Below, piece after piece: positions 18,074 through 25,648 of a stretch of DNA of 64,000 nt. The stretch's first letter is position 1. Each line of letters begins with the position of its first letter. Origin of the DNA: Thalassovita mediterranea (lineage in GTDB: Bacteria; Pseudomonadota; Alphaproteobacteria; Caulobacterales; Hyphomonadaceae); assembly GCA_019448215.1 (NCBI GenBank), contig CP080408.1, positions 2,728,001 to 2,792,000 on the forward strand, read 5' to 3'. Under the pieces are notes generated by a model. The model was not told where the DNA came from and made no database searches. It worked only from the letters and a program-made list of their open reading frames with translations. A program made the position numbers and the translations under genes.

Positions 18074-19065
18074 TAGGTTTTGGTCCGATATCAAAACTGG
18101 CCAAATCGGGCGTCCTCGGCATCAACAGCCGCAACCTCGACTTCATCGCCGCCTATAATCCACGGCGCTTCTACCCGCTGGTCGATGACAAGGTCATCAC
18201 AAAGAAACTCGCCATTGAGGCGGGAGTCACCGTGCCAGAGCTGTACGGCGTTATCCGGTATGGCGGTGAGATGCATCTGCTCGAGAAGATCGCGGAGAAG
18301 CACCGCTCCTTCGTCGTGAAGCCTGCCAATGGATCGGGCGGCGGCGGTATCATGGTGTTCAATGGCGTTGCCAAGACCGGTCTGCGCCGCATGAACGGCC
18401 AGATCATGGCCTGGCCGGATATACGCTATCATCTCAACAACATGCTGAGCGGCATGTTCTCGATGGGTGACGGCTCTGATCAGGTCATGATCGAAGAGCG
18501 ACTGGTCCCACACTCAGCCTTCTCGAAGCTGGCTTTTGGCGGTGTGCCCGATGTCCGCGTGATCGTCTTTCGCGGCGTTCCAGTCATGGCCATGCTGCGT
18601 CTTCCAACTGCGGAGTCTGACGGCAAAGCGAACCTTCACCAGGGCGGTATCGGCGCTGGCATCGATCTGGTGACTGGTGTCACGACGCGGGGCGTACAGC
18701 ACAACGACTCAGTCGACGTGCACCCTGACTTCGAAACGCCAGTCCGCGACTTCCAGGTGCCTTCATGGGACGAAATTCTGGAACTCGCGAGCCGCCTCGG
18801 CCACCATATTGGTCTTGGCTATGTCGGTGTGGACATCGTGATCTGTGAGCATAAAGGCCCGACGCTGCTCGAGCTGAATGCCCGGCCAGGTATTGCGATC
18901 CAGACCGCAAACCTGAAGGGGCTGCGCCCCCTACTTTTGCCGATCCATAAACTGCCGTCCGTACCTGAGGATGTGCATGAGCGGATCGAAATTGCGCACG
19001 CCAACTGGAACGGCGAGTCCCTGGAGCGATTTCTCGCCCCAGGGGAAGAGATGCACCGCCACTAG
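18070..19065 (+). CDS. RimK-related ATP-grasp alpha-L-glutamate ligase-like protein
   Basis: A 331-residue ATP-grasp enzyme predicted to form an amide or peptide bond using ATP. It shows the glycine-rich ATP-covering loop FVVKPANGSGGGGIMV, an acidic segment VMIEERLVPH, and the metal-binding end LLELNARPGIAIQTAN. Relatives are labelled alpha-L-glutamate ligase-like because they resemble RimK, which adds glutamates to ribosomal protein S6, but their true substrate is not established. There is no signal peptide, so it should act in the cytoplasm. It is translationally coupled to the 7TM gene and converges on an SDR gene, sharing a CTAG stop palindrome. Confidence 0.87.
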   Translation: MIGFGPISKLAKSGVLGINSRNLDFIAAYNPRRFYPLVDDKVITKKLAIEAGVTVPELYGVIRYGGEMHLLEKIAEKHRSFVVKPANGSGGGGIMVFNGVAKTGLRRMNGQIMAWPDIRYHLNNMLSGMFSMGDGSDQVMIEERLVPHSAFSKLAFGGVPDVRVIVFRGVPVMAMLRLPTAESDGKANLHQGGIGAGIDLVTGVTTRGVQHNDSVDVHPDFETPVRDFQVPSWDEILELASRLGHHIGLGYVGVDIVICEHKGPTLLELNARPGIAIQTANLKGLRPLLLPIHKLPSVPEDVHERIEIAHANWNGESLERFLAPGEEMHRH

Positions 19066-19970
19066 ACGGTGCGTGCCGCCTTGTCCTTGGCGTTCTGAAC
19101 CTCAATCGCTTCACGAGCGGCCTTCCACTCATTGTCACCCCATTGCGTCAGCTGTGCGAAGTTGCCGCCGGACGCATTATACATCGCCCCATCGATAGCG
19201 ATGGTCTGGCCGTTCACATATTCGGCGCCCGGCCCCATCAGGAAGACGGCGAGGTTGACGAGCTCGTGCATCTCGCCGACGCGCCCCATCGGGTTCGCTG
19301 CGCCAGAATCGCGGCGCTCGGTACCTTCGGTTTGAGGAGATAGGCGATTTGACATGCCTTCCGTAGGAAATGGCCCTGGTGCGATCGCATTGAAGCGCAG
19401 GCCATAGCGGCCCCACTCCACGGCGAGGCTTTGCGTCATGGTGTTCACCGCTGCCTTCGACATGGCAGATGGCACCACAAAGGGCCCGCCATTCCAGACC
19501 CAAGTCGTCAGGATCGAGATGACGTTGCCGCGCGACTTCTCGGCAATCCAGCGCTTGCCGATATCGTGGGTCATATAGAAACTGCCGCGGAAGACGATGT
19601 TCGAAATCGCATCGAAGCCGCGAATGGAGAGGTCTTCGGTGCGCGAGATGAAATTACCAGCCGCGTTGTTCACGAGGCCGGTCAGCGCGCCATGCTTTGA
19701 CCAGATCGCGTCGTTCATATCCGTGATGGCTTCGGCAACGCGGATGTCACAGGCGTGCGGCACGACCTTGCCGCCATGGCTGGACATTAGCTCTTCTGCG
19801 GTGTCCTCACAAACCTTCCCGCGCCGGCCGCAAATGTGCACTTCGGCACCGAGCTTGAGGAAGCCTTCGGCCATTTCCTTGCCGAGACCGGTGCCACCAC
19901 CGGTGACCAGAACCCGCTCGCCTTCCATAAGGCCCGGCTTGAACATCAGCTTGTCTATATCCACGAACAA
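19062..19970 (-). CDS. SDR oxidoreductase, 2,4-dienoyl-CoA reductase-like
   Basis: A 302-residue short-chain dehydrogenase. The NADP-binding motif is VLVTGGGTGLGKEMA, with CGRR after the second strand as expected for NADPH preference, followed by NNAAGNFI. The usual YxxxK catalytic pair reads SAMSK: the tyrosine is replaced by serine while the lysine remains. That substitution and the segment FNAIAPGPFPTEG are typical of peroxisomal and mitochondrial 2,4-dienoyl-CoA reductases and trans-2-enoyl-CoA reductases, suggesting a role in oxidation of unsaturated fatty acids. It could work with the acyl-activating enzyme at 14247-15857. The exact substrate is inferred. Confidence 0.85.
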   Translation of the reverse strand: MFVDIDKLMFKPGLMEGERVLVTGGGTGLGKEMAEGFLKLGAEVHICGRRGKVCEDTAEELMSSHGGKVVPHACDIRVAEAITDMNDAIWSKHGALTGLVNNAAGNFISRTEDLSIRGFDAISNIVFRGSFYMTHDIGKRWIAEKSRGNVISILTTWVWNGGPFVVPSAMSKAAVNTMTQSLAVEWGRYGLRFNAIAPGPFPTEGMSNRLSPQTEGTERRDSGAANPMGRVGEMHELVNLAVFLMGPGAEYVNGQTIAIDGAMYNASGGNFAQLTQWGDNEWKAAREAIEVQNAKDKAARTV

Positions 19971-20007
19971 TCTCCCTTTGTTGTTGGAGAGAGCTTAGTT
20001 CGCGCGC

Positions 20008-20373
20008 CTATTTTCGAAAGGGCAAACTGGCCAGACGCCATAAAAGAAACGCCGGAATTACGATTGCCGCACCGGCAAGGAACGGCTTCCAGAGCGTGCT
20101 GACCAGCCACAGGATTGCATCGAACACCCCCTGAATGACACCCCAGACCGCGCCCCTCAAATTGAGACTGTCACTTGTCGGGTCAAGATCGAGCGAAAGC
20201 AGGAACAAGCCAAGGAGGACGCTCGCCGCGACCAGTCCGGCAACCTGCAAAAGGCCGACCGAGAACAGGCGCCTCTGCAGCGAGCGTTGAGGCCGGGAAG
20301 CCTTGGGGCTCTTGCCCCCCGGCTCCCCGATCTTGGTGACGACCGGCGCTTCCACCGGACCTGTGTCTGCCAT
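20008..20373 (-). CDS. Small two-helix membrane protein, unknown function
   Basis: A 121-residue protein that I do not recognise. It has a basic, proline-rich N-terminal segment of about 38 residues (cytoplasmic by the positive-inside rule), one transmembrane helix at about 40-62, a short polar link, and a second hydrophobic region at about 82-115 ending in a basic tail. It follows mscS by 27 bases on the same strand and precedes the SDR gene. It may be an accessory of the channel, but only proximity supports that. Codon use resembles the neighbouring genes. Confidence 0.6.
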   Translation of the reverse strand: MADTGPVEAPVVTKIGEPGGKSPKASRPQRSLQRRLFSVGLLQVAGLVAASVLLGLFLLSLDLDPTSDSLNLRGAVWGVIQGVFDAILWLVSTLWKPFLAGAAIVIPAFLLWRLASLPFRK

Positions 20374-20400
20374 TGCCTCGATACTCTCCTGATTAAGGGG

Positions 20401-21237
20401 CTAGCTCGCCACTTTCTGGACCAGCGTGCGATGCGGATAAGGAATGGAGATACCCTGTGCATCGAACTCTTCCTTCACCTTCTTGGTGAGGTCGAATTTC
20501 AAGTTCCAGAGATCGGTCGCATTGCACCAGAGGCGGCACGTAATATCGACAGAGCTGTCGCCGAGATTGGTCACCTTCACAAACGGTTCGGGATCACGGA
20601 AGACGCGCTCATCGGCATCGACCAGCGTCTGGATGATGCCCAGCGCCTTGTCCATGTCATCGTCATAATCGATGCCGAAAACAATATCGCAGCGGCGCGT
20701 ATCATAGCCGGAATAGTTCTTGATTACGCCATCGATGGCTTCGGTGTTCGGGATGATGATCTTCACGTTGTCGAGCGTCGCCAGAATGGTCTGGAACAGG
20801 TTGATCTCTTTGACCGTGCCGACCTGATCAGCGATCTCGACGAAATCACCGTTCTTGTAGGGCCGAAACAGCATGATCATGACGCCAGACGCGATATTGC
20901 CCAGCGCGCCTTGCAGCGACAGACCGATCGCCAGTGTCAGGGCACCGAGAACCGCGACGAAGCTCGTCGCTTGCACGCCGAACACCTGCAGCGACGCGAT
21001 GATAACGGCGGCGGTCACAAACCAGCGGACGAGAGAGCCAAAGAACGACCCAAGCGTTTCGTCCACGCCGGCCCGCTTCGATGTCTGCTTGCGCACCATG
21101 GATGAGAGCCAACCGGCGATCCGCAGGCCGATGACCAGGACGACCAGTGCGCCAAAAACCTTCAGCGCACCACTCAGCAACACCGGCCAGTATTCGGCAG
21201 CAAGTGCGTTAAAATCGATATTCTCTAGCTGTTCCAT
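20401..21237 (-). CDS. mscS: MscS-type small-conductance mechanosensitive channel
   Basis: Inner-membrane channel that releases solutes on osmotic downshock. The 278 residues match the three-helix MscS core: TM1 at about 20-45, TM2 at about 68-85, and the glycine/alanine-rich pore helix TM3 around LGALTLAIGLSLQGALGN. Then come the beta domain MIMLFRPYKNGDFVEI and the alpha/beta domain containing VKIIIPNTEAIDGVIKNYS. It heads the small minus-strand group mscS-hypothetical-SDR in the accessory segment. Its presence beside the 7TM/ATP-grasp operon is at most a weak hint at an osmotic or envelope theme. Confidence 0.94.
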   Translation of the reverse strand: MEQLENIDFNALAAEYWPVLLSGALKVFGALVVLVIGLRIAGWLSSMVRKQTSKRAGVDETLGSFFGSLVRWFVTAAVIIASLQVFGVQATSFVAVLGALTLAIGLSLQGALGNIASGVMIMLFRPYKNGDFVEIADQVGTVKEINLFQTILATLDNVKIIIPNTEAIDGVIKNYSGYDTRRCDIVFGIDYDDDMDKALGIIQTLVDADERVFRDPEPFVKVTNLGDSSVDITCRLWCNATDLWNLKFDLTKKVKEEFDAQGISIPYPHRTLVQKVAS

Positions 21238-21283
21238 GTAGACCTCTTTTTACCAGTGCATCAGCTAGGACAATATCCAGCAA

Positions 21284-22018
21284 TTACAAACGCCAAAGCT
21301 GATCCTTGCGTGCTGCGGTGTGATCTCGCGCGAGCAATTTTCGATCAACCATATGGACCTGTTTCTCCCCTGCAGCGAATGCGATCCATCCATCCGCAAA
21401 GTGGCGCATGACGGCATCATCCAATATGTTCAGGCCGCCCGTATAGGCCCCCATGGATGGCATTATCAGACGGTGTCCGTCGCTGATGAAGCATTTGCGG
21501 CGAACCGCCCTGCCCCGGCCCGTCACGCGGGCGACCGGATGGAGGTGTCCGGAAATCTCACCGATTTCCCCAGTGGGTTCGTGGCGAAATACGCAATCGC
21601 CCATCCGGAATGTTTTCGCGCCGCGTCCGCCAAGATGTGCCGGGGGATCCGGGTCATGGTTTCCCTCAACCCAGACCCAGTCCGTCCGCGCGGTCAGAGC
21701 GCGAATACGTAGGCGTTCAACGGGCGAGAGCCGGGCTTCTGCGGCCGGGTCGTGGAAGCTGTCACCAAGGGAAACAACACAGTCTGGCGCAAACTCATCG
21801 ACCAGCGTTTCGACCACTTTCAGCGTCATGCTGGTATCGTACGGTGGCAGGAGCTGGCCGCGCCGTGCGAAACTAGATCCCTTCTCAAAGTGCAGGTCTG
21901 AAACCACTAGCGTACGACGCGCAGCCCACCAGAGCGCCCCCTGCGCGAGAGGCGTCATCAGCTCACCCCGATGGTGCAACTGGAGTGCATAGGCGGTGTT
22001 TTTGAGGGGCGCCGACAT
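21284..22018 (-). CDS. pdeM: PdeM-type metallophosphoesterase
   Basis: Calcineurin-like phosphoesterase of the ligase-associated DNA damage response endonuclease type. All metal-ligand motifs are visible: VVSDLHFEKG, VSLGDSFHD, VEGNHDP and SGHLHPV. The frame can open with TTG at 22054, but ATG at 22018 (about 244 residues) or 22030 is more in line with the family; no convincing Shine-Dalgarno sequence separates them. PdeM genes are normally found beside an Lhr-type helicase, an exonuclease-like protein and an ATP-dependent DNA ligase. None of these is here, so this copy is an orphan within the window and its DNA-repair role is inferred from sequence only. Confidence 0.85.
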   Translation of the reverse strand: MSAPLKNTAYALQLHHRGELMTPLAQGALWWAARRTLVVSDLHFEKGSSFARRGQLLPPYDTSMTLKVVETLVDEFAPDCVVSLGDSFHDPAAEARLSPVERLRIRALTARTDWVWVEGNHDPDPPAHLGGRGAKTFRMGDCVFRHEPTGEIGEISGHLHPVARVTGRGRAVRRKCFISDGHRLIMPSMGAYTGGLNILDDAVMRHFADGWIAFAAGEKQVHMVDRKLLARDHTAARKDQLWRL

Positions 22019-22089
22019 GTACCGAAACATGCCGGGTGCCGCCCTCAAGGTCAATTTGCGAGACGCCGCCCGACTGCAGGCTGCGACCG

Positions 22090-23502
22090 CTACATGTGAA
22101 GGACACGCCCCTGAGAGGCGAGCACGCTTTCATGCATCATCTCTGACAGGGTCGGGTGCGGGAAGACCGTGTGCATCAGCGTCTCTTCAGTTAGCTCACC
22201 TTCGCGCGCAATGACATAGCCCTGAATGAGTTCGGTCACCTCTGCGCCGATCATATGCGCGCCAAGAAGCTCCCCTGTCTCAGCGTCAAAGACCGTCTTT
22301 ACGAGGCCTTCTGCTGCGCCAAGCGCAATTGCCTTGCCGTTGCCGATGAAGGGGAACTTGCCGACCTTGACCTTGTGGCCGGCCTCTCTCGCCTTGGCTT
22401 CGGTCAGGCCGACGCTGGCAATCTGCGGGTGTGAATAGGTGCAGCCCGGCACATTCCAGGCATCGAAAGCGTGCGCATCCTCTGCGCCTGCTATCCCCTC
22501 AACGCACATGACGCCTTCATGGCTCGCCTTGTGCGCCAGCCAGGGTGCGCCGGTGAGGTCACCGATGGCATAGAGGCCATCAACGCCTGTTCGGCCGAAA
22601 CCGTCGACAAGAACGTGGGTCTTCTCGACCTTCACGCCCAGTTCTTCGAGGCCGAGACCTTCAACATTGCCGACAATACCAATGGCGAGGATTACCCGGT
22701 CGACTTCGAGTTTCTCGGCCTTGTCGCCTGAAGAGATGTCGGCCGTGACCTTTCCGTTCGCCTTCTTCAGCGATTTGACCTGCGCGCCCGTATGGAACTT
22801 GATGCCCTGCTTTTCGAATTGTTTGCGGGCGAGGCCAGAGATTTCCTCGTCCTCGACTGGAAGGATACGGTCTACGGCCTCAACGACTGTCACGTCGCTT
22901 CCAAGCTCATTGTAGAAGCTGGCGAACTCGATCCCGATCGCACCTGAACCAATGACGAGAAGCTTCTTCGGCGTCTCTTTCGGCACCATGGCTTCGCGGT
23001 AGGTCCAGATCAGATCACCATCCGGCTCAAGCCCAGCCTGCGGGATGGCCCGTGCCCGCGCGCCCGTCGCAAGAATGACGTTTTTCGCTTTGTATTCTTT
23101 CGACTTTCCGTCCTTGTCTTTTACAGAGACGATCGGTGCAGGCTTGCCCTTCTTGAGCGATGCTTCGCCCATGATCACGTCGATCTTATTCTTCTTCATC
23201 AAGTGGCTGACACCGGATGACAGCTGCTTTGCGACGCCGCGCGACCGCTTCACGACGGCTTCGAGATCGAAGTCAGCCTTGTCGATCTTCAGACCAAAAT
23301 CCTTGGCGTTGTTCGCATAGTGCAGCACTTCGGCAGACCGCAGCAGCGCCTTGGTCGGGATACAGCCCCAGTTGAGGCAAATGCCACCAAGGTTCTCGCG
23401 TTCGACTATCGCCGTCTTCATGCCGAGTTGGCTTGCGCGGATCGCGGCGACATAGCCGCCAGGGCCGGAGCCGATGACGATGAGATCAAATTGGGTGGAC
23501 AT
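22090..23502 (-). CDS. lpdA: Dihydrolipoyl dehydrogenase (E3)
   Basis: FAD-dependent E3 component that reoxidises dihydrolipoyl groups of the pyruvate dehydrogenase complex. The 470 residues contain the FAD-binding start DLIVIGSGPGGYVAAIRA, the redox-active disulfide GGICLNWGCIPTKALL, the NAD-binding GSGAIGIEFASFY, the second FAD-contact segment GLYAIGDLTG and the C-terminal interface with His-Glu in HTVFPHPTLSEMMHE. It ends the pdh operon after an unrecognised small membrane-protein gene, 9 bases away. It may also serve 2-oxoglutarate dehydrogenase if no second copy exists elsewhere. Confidence 0.97.
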   Translation of the reverse strand: MSTQFDLIVIGSGPGGYVAAIRASQLGMKTAIVERENLGGICLNWGCIPTKALLRSAEVLHYANNAKDFGLKIDKADFDLEAVVKRSRGVAKQLSSGVSHLMKKNKIDVIMGEASLKKGKPAPIVSVKDKDGKSKEYKAKNVILATGARARAIPQAGLEPDGDLIWTYREAMVPKETPKKLLVIGSGAIGIEFASFYNELGSDVTVVEAVDRILPVEDEEISGLARKQFEKQGIKFHTGAQVKSLKKANGKVTADISSGDKAEKLEVDRVILAIGIVGNVEGLGLEELGVKVEKTHVLVDGFGRTGVDGLYAIGDLTGAPWLAHKASHEGVMCVEGIAGAEDAHAFDAWNVPGCTYSHPQIASVGLTEAKAREAGHKVKVGKFPFIGNGKAIALGAAEGLVKTVFDAETGELLGAHMIGAEVTELIQGYVIAREGELTEETLMHTVFPHPTLSEMMHESVLASQGRVLHM

Positions 23503-23511
23503 TGCTACCTC

Positions 23512-23886
23512 TCAACTGCGTCCGCAGGCATCATAAAGCCTGTCGATATATCCGTCGTTCAGCGCGGCATTTACCGCATAGTTTGCGACAACCAATGCGA
23601 CACTCGCCAAACCAACACTCAGAAACAGGCGAAGTGTCAGAAAAGAGGAGCGCCACAATCCGAGACCAACCATGCTTCCGACAACTAGAAAAACCGGAAG
23701 CACATATAGGGTTAGCCACATCAGTCCTTCATTCGCTGTGACCCAATGGCCGCTATCAGCAATCCAGCAATCCGGTTCGCGAAAGTCCCGTGACAAGACA
23801 TTCGCCAAGCCGAGACCACTGACACCAAGCACTGGCAGGAGCGTCACGCCGATGAACAGCGGTAGCGCCCACCATCGTGTCCTCAA
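23512..23886 (-). CDS. Small three-helix membrane protein inside the pdh operon
   Basis: I do not recognise this protein. From the TTG at 23886 it has 124 residues with three hydrophobic segments: about 6-30 ([20 protein letters not shown]), 53-78 ([20 protein letters not shown]) and 85-108 ([14 protein letters not shown]). A polar loop between the first two contains [15 protein letters not shown]. An ATG at 23937 would overlap pdhC by 55 bases; the TTG overlaps only by TTGA with the pdhC stop, so TTG is preferred. It lies between pdhC and lpdA with 9 bases to lpdA, so it must be carried on the pyruvate dehydrogenase mRNA. Confidence 0.6.
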   Translation of the reverse strand: MRTRWWALPLFIGVTLLPVLGVSGLGLANVLSRDFREPDCWIADSGHWVTANEGLMWLTLYVLPVFLVVGSMVGLGLWRSSFLTLRLFLSVGLASVALVVANYAVNAALNDGYIDRLYDACGRS

Positions 23887-25325
23887 AGCAGCATGCTTTG
23901 CGGATGTTCGACATAGCGCTTGAAAGCGGCGAGCCATTTTGCGCCCTCAGCCCCGCCAATGACACGGTGGTCGCAGGACAGCGTGACCGTCATGACGGTC
24001 GCTGGCACGATTTCACCGGCGGCATCAACGACAGGGCGTTTCTCGCCTGCCCCGACAGACAGGATCATGCCTTCAGGCTGATTGATGATCGAGCCGAACG
24101 ATTTGATGCCGAACATGCCGAGATTGGAAATCGAGAACGTACCGCCCGAATATTCCTGCGGCTTGAGCTTGCGTTCACGCGCGCGCTCCGCAAGGTCCTT
24201 CATCTCCCTTGAAATGGTGGCGAGGCCCTTGGTCTGCGCGTCGCGGATCACGGGCGTAATCAGCCCGCCATCGATCGCGACGGCGACCGAGACATGGGCC
24301 GACTTGTGGTAGGCGATGCCTTTGTCGGTGAAGCTTGCATTGCAGTCCGGCTCTGACATCAGCGCCAGGGCCGAAGCCTTGATTAGCATGTCGTTGACCG
24401 AGATCTTCACGCCTTCAGGTGCCGCTTCATTGATATCGGCGCGCGACGCCAGAAGCTTGTCGAGCTTGATATCCACGTTGAGCGGGAAATGCGGGATCTG
24501 CATGAAGCTCTGGGTCAGGCGCTTCGCCACCGTCTTGCGCATGCCGTCGAGCGGCTTCAGCTCATAGCTTTCAGGATCGTAGACACGGTCATCGAGCACC
24601 TGCGGCAGGATCAGTCCATCAGGCGCAGCTTTAGGCGTATCGGCTGGGGCGTCTGCCGCCTTCTTCTCGGAAGATGCCTGCTTCTTGCCGGGCTCTGCGG
24701 CCTCGACGTCTGCTTTCACGATCCGTCCGCGTGGGCCCGAGCCCTCAAGCGTGGAGAGATCAATATCACGCAGCGCTGCAATGCGGCGCGCTAGCGGGCT
24801 TGCCTTGATGCGGTCCTTGCCACTGCCGACATCGGCTAGCTTTGGCGATGTGCCTTCCAGCTCTTTGCGAAGGTCCTTGCCTTCGGCTTCGCGCGGCTTT
24901 TGGGCGCTTTCGCCGTTGGAGGTCGTGCGCTCGGCATTGCTCTTCTTAGGCTTTTCGTCGGGCGCCTTTTTCTCTTCAGACTTCGCAGGCTTTTCAGCCT
25001 CCTCGTCATCTTTGGAAGAGTTGTCGCTCTTCTCGCCGCCAGCAGCTTCCTCTTCCGGTGCTTCCACATCGTCCGGGTCTTCGCCCTCTTCAGCGAGCAC
25101 GGCGATCACTGAATTGACCTTCACGCCTTCCGTGCCGGCTTCAACGACGATCTTGGCGATTGTGCCTTCATCGACGGCTTCGACTTCCATCGTCGCCTTG
25201 TCGGTCTCAATCTCCGCGATGACATCGCCCGAAGAGATCGTATCGCCTGGCTTCACCATCCAGCGGGCCAGCGTGCCTTCCTCCATCGTTGGAGAAAGTG
25301 CGGGCATGGTAATATTGATGGCCAT
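23883..25325 (-). CDS. pdhC: Pyruvate dehydrogenase E2, dihydrolipoyl acetyltransferase
   Basis: Core acetyltransferase of the pyruvate dehydrogenase complex, moving acetyl groups from lipoate to CoA. It has 480 residues: one N-terminal lipoyl domain (about 1-80, lipoylated lysine in [13 protein letters not shown]), a long Lys/Glu/Ala-rich flexible linker, a peripheral-subunit-binding domain ([22 protein letters not shown], near residue 175), a second linker, and the catalytic domain from about 255 ending with the active-site motif [13 protein letters not shown]. Its ATG overlaps the DUF5076-like stop by one base (TAATG). Confidence 0.97.
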   Translation of the reverse strand: MAINITMPALSPTMEEGTLARWMVKPGDTISSGDVIAEIETDKATMEVEAVDEGTIAKIVVEAGTEGVKVNSVIAVLAEEGEDPDDVEAPEEEAAGGEKSDNSSKDDEEAEKPAKSEEKKAPDEKPKKSNAERTTSNGESAQKPREAEGKDLRKELEGTSPKLADVGSGKDRIKASPLARRIAALRDIDLSTLEGSGPRGRIVKADVEAAEPGKKQASSEKKAADAPADTPKAAPDGLILPQVLDDRVYDPESYELKPLDGMRKTVAKRLTQSFMQIPHFPLNVDIKLDKLLASRADINEAAPEGVKISVNDMLIKASALALMSEPDCNASFTDKGIAYHKSAHVSVAVAIDGGLITPVIRDAQTKGLATISREMKDLAERARERKLKPQEYSGGTFSISNLGMFGIKSFGSIINQPEGMILSVGAGEKRPVVDAAGEIVPATVMTVTLSCDHRVIGGAEGAKWLAAFKRYVEHPQSMLL

Positions 25326-25648
25326 TAGCTCTTGCCCTTGATCGTGGTGCCCGAGAGGTCTGGCGCATGGCGAAGCCGCTCGCCGATGCCGCCGAGGATC
25401 TGCTCCATGATCTCCTGCGCAGATGGACCGTCAGGATTTTCTTCTCGCAGCACGCGGGTCACATGTTTTGCGATGTCCGCCAGCATGAACCCCCACATTG
25501 GAGGCTCTTTTTCCGGGTCACCCGAGGCGCCGACCTTCAGGCTCACATGGTCCTGATTATTCGAAATCCAGAACCGGATCATTTCCTGCGCAAAGGCGTC
25601 CTGACGAATCGTGCCCGGCTTGGAGAGTTCTTTGTGATCACTTGACAT
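25325..25648 (-). CDS. DUF5076-like protein of the pdh operon
   Basis: A 107-residue soluble protein without recognised catalytic motifs. It resembles the DUF5076 proteins that alphaproteobacteria often encode between pdhB and pdhC; I assign it mainly from that position and from the conserved-looking core [20 protein letters not shown] and [17 protein letters not shown]. It overlaps the end of pdhB by 11 bases and the start of pdhC by one, so its translation is tightly tied to the E1-beta and E2 subunits. A role in assembling or tuning the complex is plausible but unproven. Confidence 0.72.
   Translation of the reverse strand: MSSDHKELSKPGTIRQDAFAQEMIRFWISNNQDHVSLKVGASGDPEKEPPMWGFMLADIAKHVTRVLREENPDGPSAQEIMEQILGGIGERLRHAPDLSGTTIKGKS

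Noticed and set aside
20287-21105. 272-residue plus-strand frame opposite mscS
   Set aside because: Mirror of the MscS coding sequence; MscS has all family motifs and better-placed start.
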